The notes under the pieces were generated by a model. That model searched no databases, was not told the origin of the DNA, and was given only the letters and a program-made list of their open reading frames with translations. From assembly GCA_002898255.1 (NCBI GenBank), contig BEIE01000002.1, positions 1 to 64,000 on the forward strand: a DNA stretch of 64,000 bases, written 5' to 3'. Positions 28,834 through 37,859 of this stretch are shown here, one piece after another. Within the stretch, counting starts at the first letter, position 1, and every line of letters starts with the position of its first letter. The DNA comes from a bacterium HR28 (GTDB taxonomy: Bacteria > Chloroflexota > Chloroflexia > Thermomicrobiales > Thermomicrobiaceae). A program made the position numbers and the translations under genes.

Positions 28834-29226
28834 GTGCATGAGCTGTCGCTCGCTCACAGCTTAGTCGAAATCCTTGTCGAGCAGTTCCGCGAGCGGCCAA
28901 ACGTGCGAATCACCACGGTCTATCTCCGCCTCGGCCCTCTTGCCGGAGTCGTTGAATCGGCGCTCAAGGCTGCCTTTGCGGTCGCGGCGCTCGGCACCCT
29001 CGCGGAAGGTGCCTGCCTTCGCATCGAGCATGCGCCTGCTGTCGTCCGTTGTCGTTCCTGCGGTCAGGAGCAATCTTTCCCTACCAACGCCGAGACTGAT
29101 CATGATATCCTTCTGTCCAGTCTCGTCACACTCCCGACCGTATGCCCGGCGTGCGGCGCTCTCTCACTAGACCTCGTGCACGGCGACGAGCTCGAGCTCG
29201 TCGCCGCGGAGGTGGTCGATGGCTAA
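28834..29226 (+). CDS. hypA: Hydrogenase maturation nickel metallochaperone HypA
   Basis: 130 residues. It inserts nickel into [NiFe] hydrogenase together with HypB. The zinc ribbon is seen as CRSCG and CPACG. GTG 28834 is preferred as start over the ATG one codon earlier, because GGAGG is then six rather than three bases away and the protein begins Met-His-Glu-Leu-Ser; His2 beside the N-terminus is the conserved nickel ligand. The stop overlaps hypB by 8 bases. Confidence 0.93.
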   Translation: MHELSLAHSLVEILVEQFRERPNVRITTVYLRLGPLAGVVESALKAAFAVAALGTLAEGACLRIEHAPAVVRCRSCGQEQSFPTNAETDHDILLSSLVTLPTVCPACGALSLDLVHGDELELVAAEVVDG

Positions 29227-29950
29227 GGAACTGGTCGTCCTCGAACAGCGCCTCCTGGAACGCAACGACACTCGTGCCGCAGAACTCCGCCGGCGGTTCA
29301 AGGAGGCTGGCGTCCTAGTTGTCAACCTCATGTCTAGTCCCGGGGCCGGTAAGACCACACTTTTGACGGCAACGTTGCCTGCCCTCTCCCCTGAGCCAGC
29401 AGCCGTGGTGGTCGGTGATCTTGCCACCGATAACGATGCGCGACGACTCTGCACGGCCACGCCGTGGGTGCGCCAAATCACAACCGGGACCGTCTGCCAC
29501 CTGGAGGCAGCGATGGTGGAAGAAGCCATCGCGCGGTGGGACTTGACACAGCTGCGCTATCTCTTCATCGAAAACGTGGGAAATCTGGTCTGTCCAGCCA
29601 GCTTTGACCTCGGCGAAGCGGCACGGGTCGTGCTCTTTGCCGTGACTGAAGGGGAAGACAAGCCGGAGAAGTATCCACCCATTCTGCACCGAGCGGATCT
29701 CGTCCTTTTGACGAAAAGTGATCTTCTTGCTCCTCTCGGCTTTGATGTCCAGCGGTTCGTCGCCTCAGTCCATCGCGTCAACCCGAAAGTTCCCATTCTC
29801 CCCGTCTCAGCGCGCACTGGCGAGGGGCTTGCCGCCTGGCTTGACTGGCTTCGTGTTCTGCGTGGAGCTTGGCTGTCTGGGAGCGACGAGCGTGTTCGAG
29901 CGAGGTTGCAGCTGCCCGAACGCGTGAACCACGAAGACCAAAGGAGTTGA
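29219..29950 (+). CDS. hypB: Hydrogenase maturation GTPase HypB
   Basis: 243 residues. GTPase of nickel insertion. P-loop SSPGAGKTTLL, the switch region FIENVGNLVCPASFDLG with the conserved Cys of the G-domain metal site, and the guanine motif LLTKSDLL. The histidine-rich N-terminal nickel store and the CxxCGC motif of some HypB proteins are missing, so this is the short form. It overlaps hypA by 8 bases and is followed by hypC after three bases. Confidence 0.94.
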   Translation: MAKELVVLEQRLLERNDTRAAELRRRFKEAGVLVVNLMSSPGAGKTTLLTATLPALSPEPAAVVVGDLATDNDARRLCTATPWVRQITTGTVCHLEAAMVEEAIARWDLTQLRYLFIENVGNLVCPASFDLGEAARVVLFAVTEGEDKPEKYPPILHRADLVLLTKSDLLAPLGFDVQRFVASVHRVNPKVPILPVSARTGEGLAAWLDWLRVLRGAWLSGSDERVRARLQLPERVNHEDQRS

Positions 29951-29953
29951 CCG

Positions 29954-30229
29954 ATGTGCCTTGCCATTCCTGGTCAGATCGTCGCACTCGAACCAGAAAC
30001 ACACCTGGCGCTGGTCGATGTCCTCGGTGTTCGGCGTCGAGTCAACGTCGATCTGGTTTGGGATGAAGGACTGGCTGAGGGAGACTGGGTTTTGATTCAC
30101 GTCGGGTTCGCCTTGAGCAAGGTCAGCGAGCAGGAGGCGGCTGCGCAACTTCGGCTCCTACAGGCACTTGGGGAAGATGAACAGGCCATGGAGGAAGTAC
30201 GGGGGTATCTCTTCGATGTGTCCGAGTGA
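29954..30229 (+). CDS. hypC: Hydrogenase maturation chaperone HypC
   Basis: 91 residues. Starts with the invariant MCLAIPGQI, whose Cys2 binds the Fe(CN)2CO precursor with HypD, and continues with the OB-fold features VNVDLV and GDWVLIHVGFALSKV. Complete length for the family. The stop overlaps the second hypC-like gene by 14 bases. Confidence 0.95.
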   Translation: MCLAIPGQIVALEPETHLALVDVLGVRRRVNVDLVWDEGLAEGDWVLIHVGFALSKVSEQEAAAQLRLLQALGEDEQAMEEVRGYLFDVSE

Positions 30230-30506
30230 CGTTCACCCGGAACTCGCCCAATACGGGAGCTGCACGCTCGATCAGGATGGTTGTGTGACGTGCGGTGACC
30301 TCGCTGTCCCGGTCATCGTGCTGGCAATTGAAGGCCAAGAGGCCGTCTGCGAGGATCGTTGTGGGCAGCGTGCCCGTGTCGCTCTCGACTTTCTCGAGGA
30401 TGTTCGCGTCGGAGATATCTTGCTCGTCCATCTTGGGGTCGCGCTGGCACGGATTCAAGGGGGCAACTCATGCGCTACGTCGATGAGCTCCGTGATCCGC
30501 GACTGA
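30216..30506 (+). CDS. Second HypC/HupF-like chaperone with CxTCGD motif
   Basis: 96 residues. A HypC-like OB fold (LAVPVIVLAIEGQEAVCED, later GDILLVHLGVALARI) preceded by CVTCGD instead of the usual MCLAIPG. Paralogues of this form accompany hypC in hydrogenase clusters of several high-GC bacteria. It could be dedicated to a different hydrogenase large subunit, or act at another maturation step. It overlaps both hypC (14 bases) and hypD (37 bases), so expression is tightly coupled. Confidence 0.85.
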   Translation: MCPSDVHPELAQYGSCTLDQDGCVTCGDLAVPVIVLAIEGQEAVCEDRCGQRARVALDFLEDVRVGDILLVHLGVALARIQGGNSCATSMSSVIRD

Positions 30507-31588
30507 TCCGTGCTGTGGCAGCGGAGATCGCTCGCCTGGTCGATCCCGATCGCCACTACCGGATCATGGAGGTCTGTGGCGGGCACACCCATGCCATCTA
30601 CCGGCACGGGCTAACCGAGCTGCTCCCACCAAACATCGAGCTCATTCACGGGCCCGGCTGTCCCGTCTGTGTCTTGCCGATGGGACGCATCGACGATGGC
30701 CTGGCGCTGGCTGAGCAACCGGACGTCATCTTCACGGCTTTCGGGGATATGATGCGTGTGCCCGGTCGCCGAGGAACACCTTTGGAGTATCGAGCTCGCG
30801 GCGCTGACATCCGCATGGTCTATTCACCGCTCGATGCGCTCAAACTTGCGCAAGCTCACCCCGATAAGCATGTCGTCTTCTTTGCCATCGGCTTTGAGAC
30901 CACCGCACCCGCAACCGCACTGACTCTTATGAAGGCAAAGGCCCTCGGAATTCGCAACTTTTCCGTGTTCTGTAACCACGTCCTCATCGTGCCGGCGATC
31001 CGTGCCATTCTCGACTCCCCTGACATGCGTCTGGATGGTTTCATCGGGCCAGGACATGTCTCGACCGTGATTGGCTGCCGCCCGTACCTCTTCGTGGCGC
31101 GTGATTATGGCAAACCGCTTGTGGTGTCTGGCTTCGAACCCCTTGATATTCTCCAGTCGATCCTCATGATCCTCCGTCAGCTCGCTGAAGGGCGTGCAGA
31201 AGTGGAAAACCAGTACAGTCGCGTCGTTCCCTGGAATGGGAATCGTGCGGCACTTGCGGCGATGGCCGAAGTCTTCGAGCTCCGGCCGTACTTCGAGTGG
31301 CGTGGCCTCGGGTTCATCTCCCAGTCAGCCCTCAAGATCTCAGAGGCGTACGCTGACTGGGACGCCGAGCGGCGATTTGATGTCCCGGGTGTGCGCGTTA
31401 CCGATCCCAAAGCAGCACAGTGTGGCGAAGTGCTCAAGGGCGTGCTCAAACCGGCACAGTGCAAGCTGTTTGGTCGCGAATGTACACCGGAACATCCGAT
31501 CGGTGCGCTGATGGTGTCCAATGAAGGCGCCTGTGCAGCCTACTATCACTATGTCCACCGCTTGGCCGCCGCGGGGAGGGACGACTGA
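30470..31588 (+). CDS. hypD: Hydrogenase maturation protein HypD
   Basis: 372 residues. Iron-sulfur protein that assembles the Fe(CN)2CO unit with HypC. Motifs: MEVCGGHTHAIYRHG, HGPGCPVCVLP, GFETTAPATA, GPGHVSTVIG, and the C-terminal cluster cysteines in KGVLKPAQCKLFGREC and NEGACAAYY. The stop overlaps the hypE start as TGATG. Confidence 0.96.
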   Translation: MRYVDELRDPRLIRAVAAEIARLVDPDRHYRIMEVCGGHTHAIYRHGLTELLPPNIELIHGPGCPVCVLPMGRIDDGLALAEQPDVIFTAFGDMMRVPGRRGTPLEYRARGADIRMVYSPLDALKLAQAHPDKHVVFFAIGFETTAPATALTLMKAKALGIRNFSVFCNHVLIVPAIRAILDSPDMRLDGFIGPGHVSTVIGCRPYLFVARDYGKPLVVSGFEPLDILQSILMILRQLAEGRAEVENQYSRVVPWNGNRAALAAMAEVFELRPYFEWRGLGFISQSALKISEAYADWDAERRFDVPGVRVTDPKAAQCGEVLKGVLKPAQCKLFGRECTPEHPIGALMVSNEGACAAYYHYVHRLAAAGRDD

Positions 31589-32628
31589 TGCGTGAGACGT
31601 CGGCGCAGCCTACGTTCCACGATGCCGTGATCGAGTTGGTACACGGAGCAGGCGGCAAAGCGTCGCGCCGGCTGATCGAGGGCTTGTTCCTACCCCTGCT
31701 TGCCAATCCGGCTTTGATCCCCCTGGAAGATGCAGCAATCATGTCGATTGAAGGGTTGCGCCTTGCGTTGACCACCGATGCGTTCGTCGTCAAACCGTTG
31801 CGGTTCCCCGGTGGCTCTATCGGCGAATTGGCTGTGAATGGAACCGTCAACGATCTGGCAGTGAGTGGTGCTCGTCCCCTTGGACTCCTCGCGGCTTTTA
31901 TCGTGGAGGCGGGACTACCGAGCGAAGTGCTTCGGGCGGAGGCCGAAGCACTTGCACAGGCAGCGCGTCGTGCTGGGGTGTCGGTCGTCGGTGGCGACAC
32001 CAAAGTAGTGGAACACGGGAAGGCCGATGGACTCTACATCGTGACCGCAGGAATTGGGCTGGTTGACCCGCGGGCTGAGCTTGGTGTTCACCGCGTCCGC
32101 CCTGGCGATCGGATACTTATCAGTGGCCCAATTGGGGATCATGGGATCACTGTGCTGCTGGCGCGCGGGGAACTCGACCTCGAAGCCGATCTCGTTTCCG
32201 ACACGCGGCCGCTGACGCCGTTCGTCGAGGCGCTGCTCGAGGCGGCGAGCCCTGGCCTTCACTGGATGCGGGATCCAACGCGCGGTGGGGTGGCCACCGC
32301 ACTGAATGAGCTCGCGCGGGATGCTCGCGTGGCGATCACGCTTGCCGAGGAAGCGATTCCCGTCCGCGATGCGGTCCGTGGAGCCTGCGAGTTGCTTGGT
32401 CTCGACCCGCTCTATATTGCGAATGAGGGGCAACTCCTCGCGGTGGTCGATCCTGCATGGGCAGACACCGCCCTCGCAGCACTCCAGCGGGTGCCAGGTG
32501 GTGAACAGGCAGCCTGTATTGGGGAGGTTCAGGAGCAACCTGCCGGTGTTGTCATCGTGTCGACCCAGTATGGTGGCCAGCGGGTAATCGACATGTTGGT
32601 GGGAGATCCTTTGCCGCGCATCTGCTAA
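31588..32628 (+). CDS. hypE: Hydrogenase maturation protein HypE
   Basis: 346 residues. Dehydrates the thiocarboxamide on its own C-terminal cysteine to thiocyanate, the donor of the cyanide ligands. The AIR synthase-like ATP domain is seen in VHGAGGKASRRLIE, TTDAFVVKP and MRDPTRGGVATALNE. The C-terminus ends PRIC, with the essential last cysteine intact. Coupled to hypD by TGATG. Confidence 0.96.
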   Translation: MRETSAQPTFHDAVIELVHGAGGKASRRLIEGLFLPLLANPALIPLEDAAIMSIEGLRLALTTDAFVVKPLRFPGGSIGELAVNGTVNDLAVSGARPLGLLAAFIVEAGLPSEVLRAEAEALAQAARRAGVSVVGGDTKVVEHGKADGLYIVTAGIGLVDPRAELGVHRVRPGDRILISGPIGDHGITVLLARGELDLEADLVSDTRPLTPFVEALLEAASPGLHWMRDPTRGGVATALNELARDARVAITLAEEAIPVRDAVRGACELLGLDPLYIANEGQLLAVVDPAWADTALAALQRVPGGEQAACIGEVQEQPAGVVIVSTQYGGQRVIDMLVGDPLPRIC

Positions 32629-32660
32629 GCCACGCGCCACCAAGACGAGGAGTCACCGCC

Positions 32661-33848
32661 ATGAGCACGACGCTCACCTCGCTTGTCCGACAACGGCTCA
32701 GCGAGCGCAATGCCTGTTCACGGGCCTTTTTCCCTCGCGAAGCGCCACGTCTGGCGACCATCTGCCGGAAAATGGCCGAGCGTTTCCTCGAGGGCGGCCG
32801 CCTCCTCGCCTTCGGCCGCGGCCCCTACGCCACCGATGCCCAACATGTCTCAGTCGAATTCATCCATCCCGTGATCGTCGGCAAGCGTGCCTTGCCAGCA
32901 CTCGATCTCAGCCTCGCGTTCCCGGAATGGAGTACCGCGGTTGCTCAACCGACAGACATGGCTATGGGGTTTGGACCACCTGATGGGGACAAGCTTGTCC
33001 ATGCATGTCTTCAGGAGCTCTGGACACGTGGAGTCCTCACTCTCGCCTTGCCCGGTGAGGCGGGTACGGCCGATTATGCTGTCCAAGCGCCCTCAGGTGA
33101 TCCGTTTGTCCATCAGGAGCTGATCGAGATCCTCTACCACACTCTGTGGGAGACTGTCCACGTCTTCTTCGAGCATCGCCAGCTTGCGGGACACGATATC
33201 GGCGAAATGGCGACCCTCTACCCCTTCCTTGGTGGCGAATCAGTCGACCTGCGTTCTGTCGAGCCTGAGGTTGCCCGATCCATTGTGGCCAAGGCTGAGG
33301 AGGATGAACGCCTGCGAGAGGAACTTGCCAGCGAACAGGCTGAGACGATCGCCCGAGCTGCCACAGCGATCGCGGAACGGATCGAGCGTGGCGGAAAGCT
33401 GATCTGCTTTGGGAATGGTGGTTCGGCGACTGATGCAAATGACCTGACGCTTGATTGCGTGATCCCTCCAGCCGGCCACCATCCGATCCCGGCAATCTCG
33501 CTCGCGCTTGAACCAGCCAATCTCTCCGCAATTGCCAATGATGTTGGCCAGGAAGTGATGTTTTTGCGCCAGTTGATTCCCCACGCCCAACCCAACGATG
33601 TGGCGATCGGGATCTCAACGAGTGGAGGGTCTCCTAACGTCATCGTTGCGCTAGAGGAAGCGCGGAAACGCGGCCTTTTGACCATTGGGTTGCTTGGTTA
33701 TGACGGTGGGGAGATCGTGCGCCGACAGCTCGTCGACTACGCGATCGTCGTCCACTGCGACTACATCCCACGGATTCAGGAAGTACAGGCTTCAGCCTAT
33801 CACATCCTCCGTGAGCTCCTGGAGGTCCTCCTCTATGGCACGGCTTGA
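32661..33848 (+). CDS. Tandem SIS-domain protein (GmhA-like) of the hydrogenase operon
   Basis: 395 residues with two sugar-isomerase domains. The second has the intact phosphosugar loop GNGGSATDAND and STSGGSPNVIVALEEARKRG. The first is degenerate (GRGPYATDAQHVSVEF). Resembles phosphoheptose isomerase, but no heptose pathway genes are nearby. SIS-domain genes are known companions of group 1h-type [NiFe] hydrogenase clusters; the role there is not established to my knowledge. GAGGAG lies upstream of ATG 32661. Confidence 0.82.
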   Translation: MSTTLTSLVRQRLSERNACSRAFFPREAPRLATICRKMAERFLEGGRLLAFGRGPYATDAQHVSVEFIHPVIVGKRALPALDLSLAFPEWSTAVAQPTDMAMGFGPPDGDKLVHACLQELWTRGVLTLALPGEAGTADYAVQAPSGDPFVHQELIEILYHTLWETVHVFFEHRQLAGHDIGEMATLYPFLGGESVDLRSVEPEVARSIVAKAEEDERLREELASEQAETIARAATAIAERIERGGKLICFGNGGSATDANDLTLDCVIPPAGHHPIPAISLALEPANLSAIANDVGQEVMFLRQLIPHAQPNDVAIGISTSGGSPNVIVALEEARKRGLLTIGLLGYDGGEIVRRQLVDYAIVVHCDYIPRIQEVQASAYHILRELLEVLLYGTA

Positions 33849-34062
33849 ACTCTACGGGACGCGGTGGTGTCCGTACACTGCTGAGGTGCGAGAAGACCTT
33901 GAATGGCGCGGCATTGCGTTTGTCGAGTACGACGTCGAGCTCGATGCCGCGGCACGGGAGCGCCTGCTCCGCCTAACGGGAGGACGACGCGCGGTGCCGG
34001 TGCTTGTCGAGGATGGCCAAGTGATCCGCATCGGGTGGCAAGGTCGTGTTTGCACCTTTTGA
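33835..34062 (+). CDS. Glutaredoxin-like protein
   Basis: 75 residues: a glutaredoxin fold with active site WCPYT, the cis-proline segment GGRRAVPVLVEDG and the usual compact length. Overlaps the SIS gene by 14 bases and hypF by 17 bases, so it is translated as part of the hyp operon. It could keep thiols of the maturation proteins or of the hydrogenase reduced. Confidence 0.88.
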   Translation: MARLELYGTRWCPYTAEVREDLEWRGIAFVEYDVELDAAARERLLRLTGGRRAVPVLVEDGQVIRIGWQGRVCTF

Positions 34063-36334
34063 ACGACTGTCACAACTCACAGCCTGCTACGTCCGTGTAA
34101 CTGGCATCGTGCAAGGGGTGGGCTTCCGTCCCTTTGTCTATCGCTTGGCCACGACCTGTGGTCTAAGCGGTTGGGTGGCCAATGGCGAGCATGGGGTCGA
34201 AATTGTTGTCGAGGGCAGCCACACAGCAATCGAGGCGTTTCTCCATGAGTTGACCACCCATCCACCACCAGCCGCCCGGATCGATCAGATTGTCGTCCAG
34301 CCGATCCAGCCCAGCGGTCTCGAAACATTCACGATCCGCGAAAGCCAGCGGCGCGAGCGCCCAACCACGCGCATCGCACCAGATCTTCCGGTCTGCGCAG
34401 ACTGCCTACGTGAGCTCTTCGACCCTGCCAATCGCCGCTACTGGTATGCCTACATCAACTGCACGAACTGCGGGCCACGCTACAGTATCGTGCTCGGTCT
34501 TCCCTATGACCGGCCGCGCACGACCATGAAAGACTGGCCACTGTGCTCAGACTGCGCCCGCGAGTATCACGACCCAGCTGACCGGCGCTTCCATGCACAA
34601 CCGGTGGCCTGCCCCGTCTGTGGCCCACAGTACCTGCTCGTCGATGCGCAACGGTTGCAACAGGCGCGCGGTGCAGCAGCAATCCAGAAGGCAGCAGAGT
34701 GGCTCCGTGGGGGACGAATCGTCGCAGTTAAAGGGATCGGCGGCTATCACCTGGCCTGTGACGCCCGAAATGTCGCCGCTGTCCAGGCGCTGCGCGAACG
34801 CAAGTTCCGGAAGGAAAAGCCGTTCGCTCTGATGGTTGCCAACCTTGCAGTCGCCGCCGAGTTGGTGGAGCTCAACGACGCAGCCCGTGACGTATTGACC
34901 TCCCCAGCTCGGCCGATCGTGTTACTTCCGGCGCGTGTGTTTCTCCCCGGCGTTGCGCCGGAAAATCGCGAACTTGGGATCATGCTGCCCTATGCTCCAC
35001 TGCACTATCTGCTCTTTGCAGCCGGTGCGCCAGCGGTTCTCGTGATGACGAGTGGGAACCGCTCCGAAGAACCAATTGCCTTCACCGAGGACGACGCCTT
35101 CATCCGCCTCAGTGGCATTGCTGACGGGTTCCTCGTCGGCGAACGGCCGATTGCACGTCGCGTCGATGATTCCGTTGTACGGATGACGGTCCTTGGACCA
35201 GTCATCGTGCGCCGGTCACGCGGGCTTGCTCCGAGCGTGGTCGCAACGCTCCCCACAAGCCGACCGATTCTGGCTGTGGGTGCCGATCTCAAAAACACGA
35301 TCACCGTGGTGATCGAGGGACAAGCGTTCGTGAGCCAGCATATCGGTGACCTGGACCACTGGCCGGTCGTGGAGGCGTTCACGGCCACCATTCGCGACCT
35401 TTGTGCAATGTATGAGGTGGACCTCGAGCAGGCGGTTGTTGCGCATGATGCGCACCCAGAATATGTCTCGACGAATCATGCGCTCACATTGCCTGGTCAG
35501 CATCTGGCAGTGCAGCACCACCGTGCACACATCGCGAGCGTGCTGGCTGAGCGTGGCTGCTGGACCGAACGCATCGTTGGTCTGGCCTTTGACGGCACCG
35601 GTTACGGTGATGACGGATCGATTTGGGGTGGTGAGGTATTCGTGGGGTCACTGAGCGAAGGGTTGCAGCGTGTTGCTCACTTGCGGCAAGCGGTGCTTCC
35701 TGGTGGCGATGCGGCAGCCCGATGGCCGGTTCAAGCAGCGGCGGGGTTTTTAGTCGCCGTTGAGGACCTCCCTGACCTAACTGCGTCACCCTTCTGCTTC
35801 CCGGAGCAGTACGACAAGGCACGTGAGGTCGTGGCTCGCGGACTGCGTTGTTTTCCCACCACCTCAATGGGACGACTCTTTGATACAGTTGCGGCGCTTT
35901 GTGGCTTTACCCGATCGATCAGCTTTGAGGGCCAAGCTGCCATGTGGTTGGAGCACCTCGCGCAGAAGTCACCGCCGGTGCAGCCCTACCCCTTCCCATT
36001 GACTGAGGGAGAGCTGGACTTCCGCCCACTCCTTGCTGCGGTTGTTGAGGATCGCTGTCGAGGACGGGATGTGACAGAGATTGCGCGGGCATTCCATGAG
36101 GCAGTCGCAGCAGCTGTCGTGACGGTTGCTGTGGAGTACTGTGCGGCGTTCCGCGCGCAACGGGTCGTTGTCTCAGGTGGTGTGTTCCAAAATGCTCTCC
36201 TGCTTGAGCGGGTTGCGGAGCTTCTGCGGCTCCACCGGCTTGAGCTGTGGACCAACCGCGCCGTACCACCGAACGACGGTGGCATCAGCCTGGGACAAGC
36301 AGCCATCGCCGCCTGTGCTGGTATCGCCAAGTGA
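34046..36334 (+). CDS. hypF: Carbamoyltransferase HypF
   Basis: 762 residues, full length. Provides the carbamoyl group that becomes the cyanide ligands. Order: acylphosphatase domain (GIVQGVGFRPFVYRLA), two zinc-finger pairs (CADC...CTNCGPRYS and CSDC...CPVCGP), YrdC-like domain (KGIGGYHLACDARN), Kae1-like domain (VVAHDAHPEYVSTNHA, GLAFDGTGYGDDGSIWGGE, VVSGGVFQNALL). GTG 34046 is used as start, with AAGG just upstream and a 17-base overlap with the glutaredoxin gene. Last gene of the operon. Confidence 0.95.
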   Translation: MFAPFERLSQLTACYVRVTGIVQGVGFRPFVYRLATTCGLSGWVANGEHGVEIVVEGSHTAIEAFLHELTTHPPPAARIDQIVVQPIQPSGLETFTIRESQRRERPTTRIAPDLPVCADCLRELFDPANRRYWYAYINCTNCGPRYSIVLGLPYDRPRTTMKDWPLCSDCAREYHDPADRRFHAQPVACPVCGPQYLLVDAQRLQQARGAAAIQKAAEWLRGGRIVAVKGIGGYHLACDARNVAAVQALRERKFRKEKPFALMVANLAVAAELVELNDAARDVLTSPARPIVLLPARVFLPGVAPENRELGIMLPYAPLHYLLFAAGAPAVLVMTSGNRSEEPIAFTEDDAFIRLSGIADGFLVGERPIARRVDDSVVRMTVLGPVIVRRSRGLAPSVVATLPTSRPILAVGADLKNTITVVIEGQAFVSQHIGDLDHWPVVEAFTATIRDLCAMYEVDLEQAVVAHDAHPEYVSTNHALTLPGQHLAVQHHRAHIASVLAERGCWTERIVGLAFDGTGYGDDGSIWGGEVFVGSLSEGLQRVAHLRQAVLPGGDAAARWPVQAAAGFLVAVEDLPDLTASPFCFPEQYDKAREVVARGLRCFPTTSMGRLFDTVAALCGFTRSISFEGQAAMWLEHLAQKSPPVQPYPFPLTEGELDFRPLLAAVVEDRCRGRDVTEIARAFHEAVAAAVVTVAVEYCAAFRAQRVVVSGGVFQNALLLERVAELLRLHRLELWTNRAVPPNDGGISLGQAAIAACAGIAK

Positions 36335-36354
36335 GACAGCCAAGCGTCCACTCT

Positions 36355-37545
36355 CTACCCGAAGAGGCTGTGCCGGAGAAAGCCGATCGAGCCGCCAACG
36401 ATGAGTAGCCAGACTGGGTTTACTCGGAAGCGGACGAGGGCAAGCCACGCACTGAGCGCGAGTACGGCGGTGAGCAGATCGCCGACTGCGATACGCGCGA
36501 GCTGCCAGAGGACTCCGGCCATCAACGCGACTGCTGCGACGTTCAGCCCATCGAGGAGCGAAGAGAGCCATGGTGAGCGACGGAGCTGAGGCGCGAGTGG
36601 CCGGATGGCTGCGACGAAGACGAATGCCGGCAGGAAGATTGCGACCGTTGCGAGCAGTGCACCTGGCAGACCAGCGACAAGATACCCAACAAAGGTTGCC
36701 GTGGTGAAGACCGGTCCTGGTGTGATCTGCCCAACAGCCATCGCATCCAGGAGCTGGTGATCAGATAGCCAGCCGAGCCGCTCAACGAAGTCGCGTCGGA
36801 GGAAGGCGAAGAGGACGTATCCACTTCCGTACAGCACCGAGCCGATTTTGAGGAAGGTGAAGAACAAGTGTGTGAGGCTAATCGGTACTGCTGTCTCGGG
36901 TGAAGCGACGAAGGGCAGCGTGCCGAATGGCGCCAACCCGAAAAGGGGGAACGTTCTTCGGCGAACTGCTTCCAGCATCAGGCTGATCAGCGCCGCGCCT
37001 GCCAAGAGGAGCAATTCGTGGACACCGGCGAGGTAAAGCACGAATGTGGCGAGACTGAGGACGAAATGGCTGACCTGGCGGACGGCGATGCGGCTTAAGC
37101 TCCAAATGGCCTGTCCGATCACAGCAAGGAGCACGGGCTGCAGACCAGAAAGGAGCCAGGTCGCTTCGGGCAACGCGCCCCACCGTGAATACATCCAGGC
37201 CAAGAGAAGGACGAGTGTCGCCGCTGGTACGATGAAGAATGTGCCGCTAAGGAGGAAACCCGGCCAGCCAGCGCGCCGGTAACCGCAGTGAAGAACCATC
37301 TCCGTCGAGTTTGGACCAGGGATAAGGTTGGTCACACCGAGAAGATCGAGAAACTCCTGCTCGCTCAACCAGCGTCTCCGCACGACGACTTCCTCGCGCA
37401 GCAGAGCGATGTGCGCTGCTGGCCCACCAAAGGCGAGACAACCGAGCTTCAGGCTTACCCGGGCGACCTCTCTGAGCTCGGCTGGCAACAGACGAGTTGC
37501 CCGGCCGCCTGTGGGCGCTTCTTGGTACTGACGGGACCCTCGCAT
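36355..37545 (-). CDS. chrA: Chromate transporter, two-domain ChrA
   Basis: 396 residues with about ten membrane segments in two homologous halves. N-terminal half: LAFGGPAAHIALLREEVV and LLGVTNLIPGPNSTEMVL. C-terminal half: GSGYVLFAFLRRDFVE and MAVGQITPGPVFTTATFVGY. Both halves keep the GGP/PGP signatures, so it is the long-chain form that exports chromate, or sulfate-like anions. It is convergent with hypF, with only 20 bases between them. Start ATG 37545 has only a weak ribosome site. Confidence 0.92.
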   Translation of the reverse strand: MRGSRQYQEAPTGGRATRLLPAELREVARVSLKLGCLAFGGPAAHIALLREEVVVRRRWLSEQEFLDLLGVTNLIPGPNSTEMVLHCGYRRAGWPGFLLSGTFFIVPAATLVLLLAWMYSRWGALPEATWLLSGLQPVLLAVIGQAIWSLSRIAVRQVSHFVLSLATFVLYLAGVHELLLLAGAALISLMLEAVRRRTFPLFGLAPFGTLPFVASPETAVPISLTHLFFTFLKIGSVLYGSGYVLFAFLRRDFVERLGWLSDHQLLDAMAVGQITPGPVFTTATFVGYLVAGLPGALLATVAIFLPAFVFVAAIRPLAPQLRRSPWLSSLLDGLNVAAVALMAGVLWQLARIAVGDLLTAVLALSAWLALVRFRVNPVWLLIVGGSIGFLRHSLFG

Positions 37546-37601
37546 GCTTCACCGATCCTTCACTCCCCACGACGCCCCACTGCTCGGGTGGGTCCGAGGG
37601 T

Positions 37602-37859
37602 ATGCACCGGAAGTCTGGCAGGTGTGAAGGGAGGATAAAAGAGGCGGAACCACGCCCGTGCAAGCGTTGTGCCGCCTCCCTTGAAGTGCCTGCCGGCTAC
37701 TCAGCAAGAGCCAAGCGCGTGCTTCCCCTGTGTCTCAGCTGCGTACTTCGGTATGACAGCTGTCGGGAGCACGATCGGCAGAAGGTGACGCCGCACAACT
37801 CGTGCAGCAGCGAGCGGCACGCCAACACGCCAAGAAGGGTGGCTCAGCCAACTCCGTGA
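37602..37859 (+). CDS. Putative small zinc-ribbon protein
   Basis: 85 residues if ATG 37602 is the start. The core CKRCAAS and, 20 residues on, CLSC give a C-x-x-C...C-x-x-C spacing like a zinc ribbon. Residues 16-45 are encoded by the 90-bp segment repeated at 42043. A GGGAGG lies inside the frame at about 37630 without a usable start behind it, so the real start is uncertain. It could be a genuine short gene or the remnant from which the distal copy derives. Confidence 0.45.
   Translation: MHRKSGRCEGRIKEAEPRPCKRCAASLEVPAGYSARAKRVLPLCLSCVLRYDSCREHDRQKVTPHNSCSSERHANTPRRVAQPTP
37647..37736 (+). repeat. 90-bp direct repeat, copy 1
   Basis: Identical to 42043-42132 except for A37713 versus G42109. 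It encodes the cysteine-containing core of the putative zinc ribbon. The two copies, in the same orientation, enclose 4.3 kb of accessory DNA. Confidence 0.92.
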
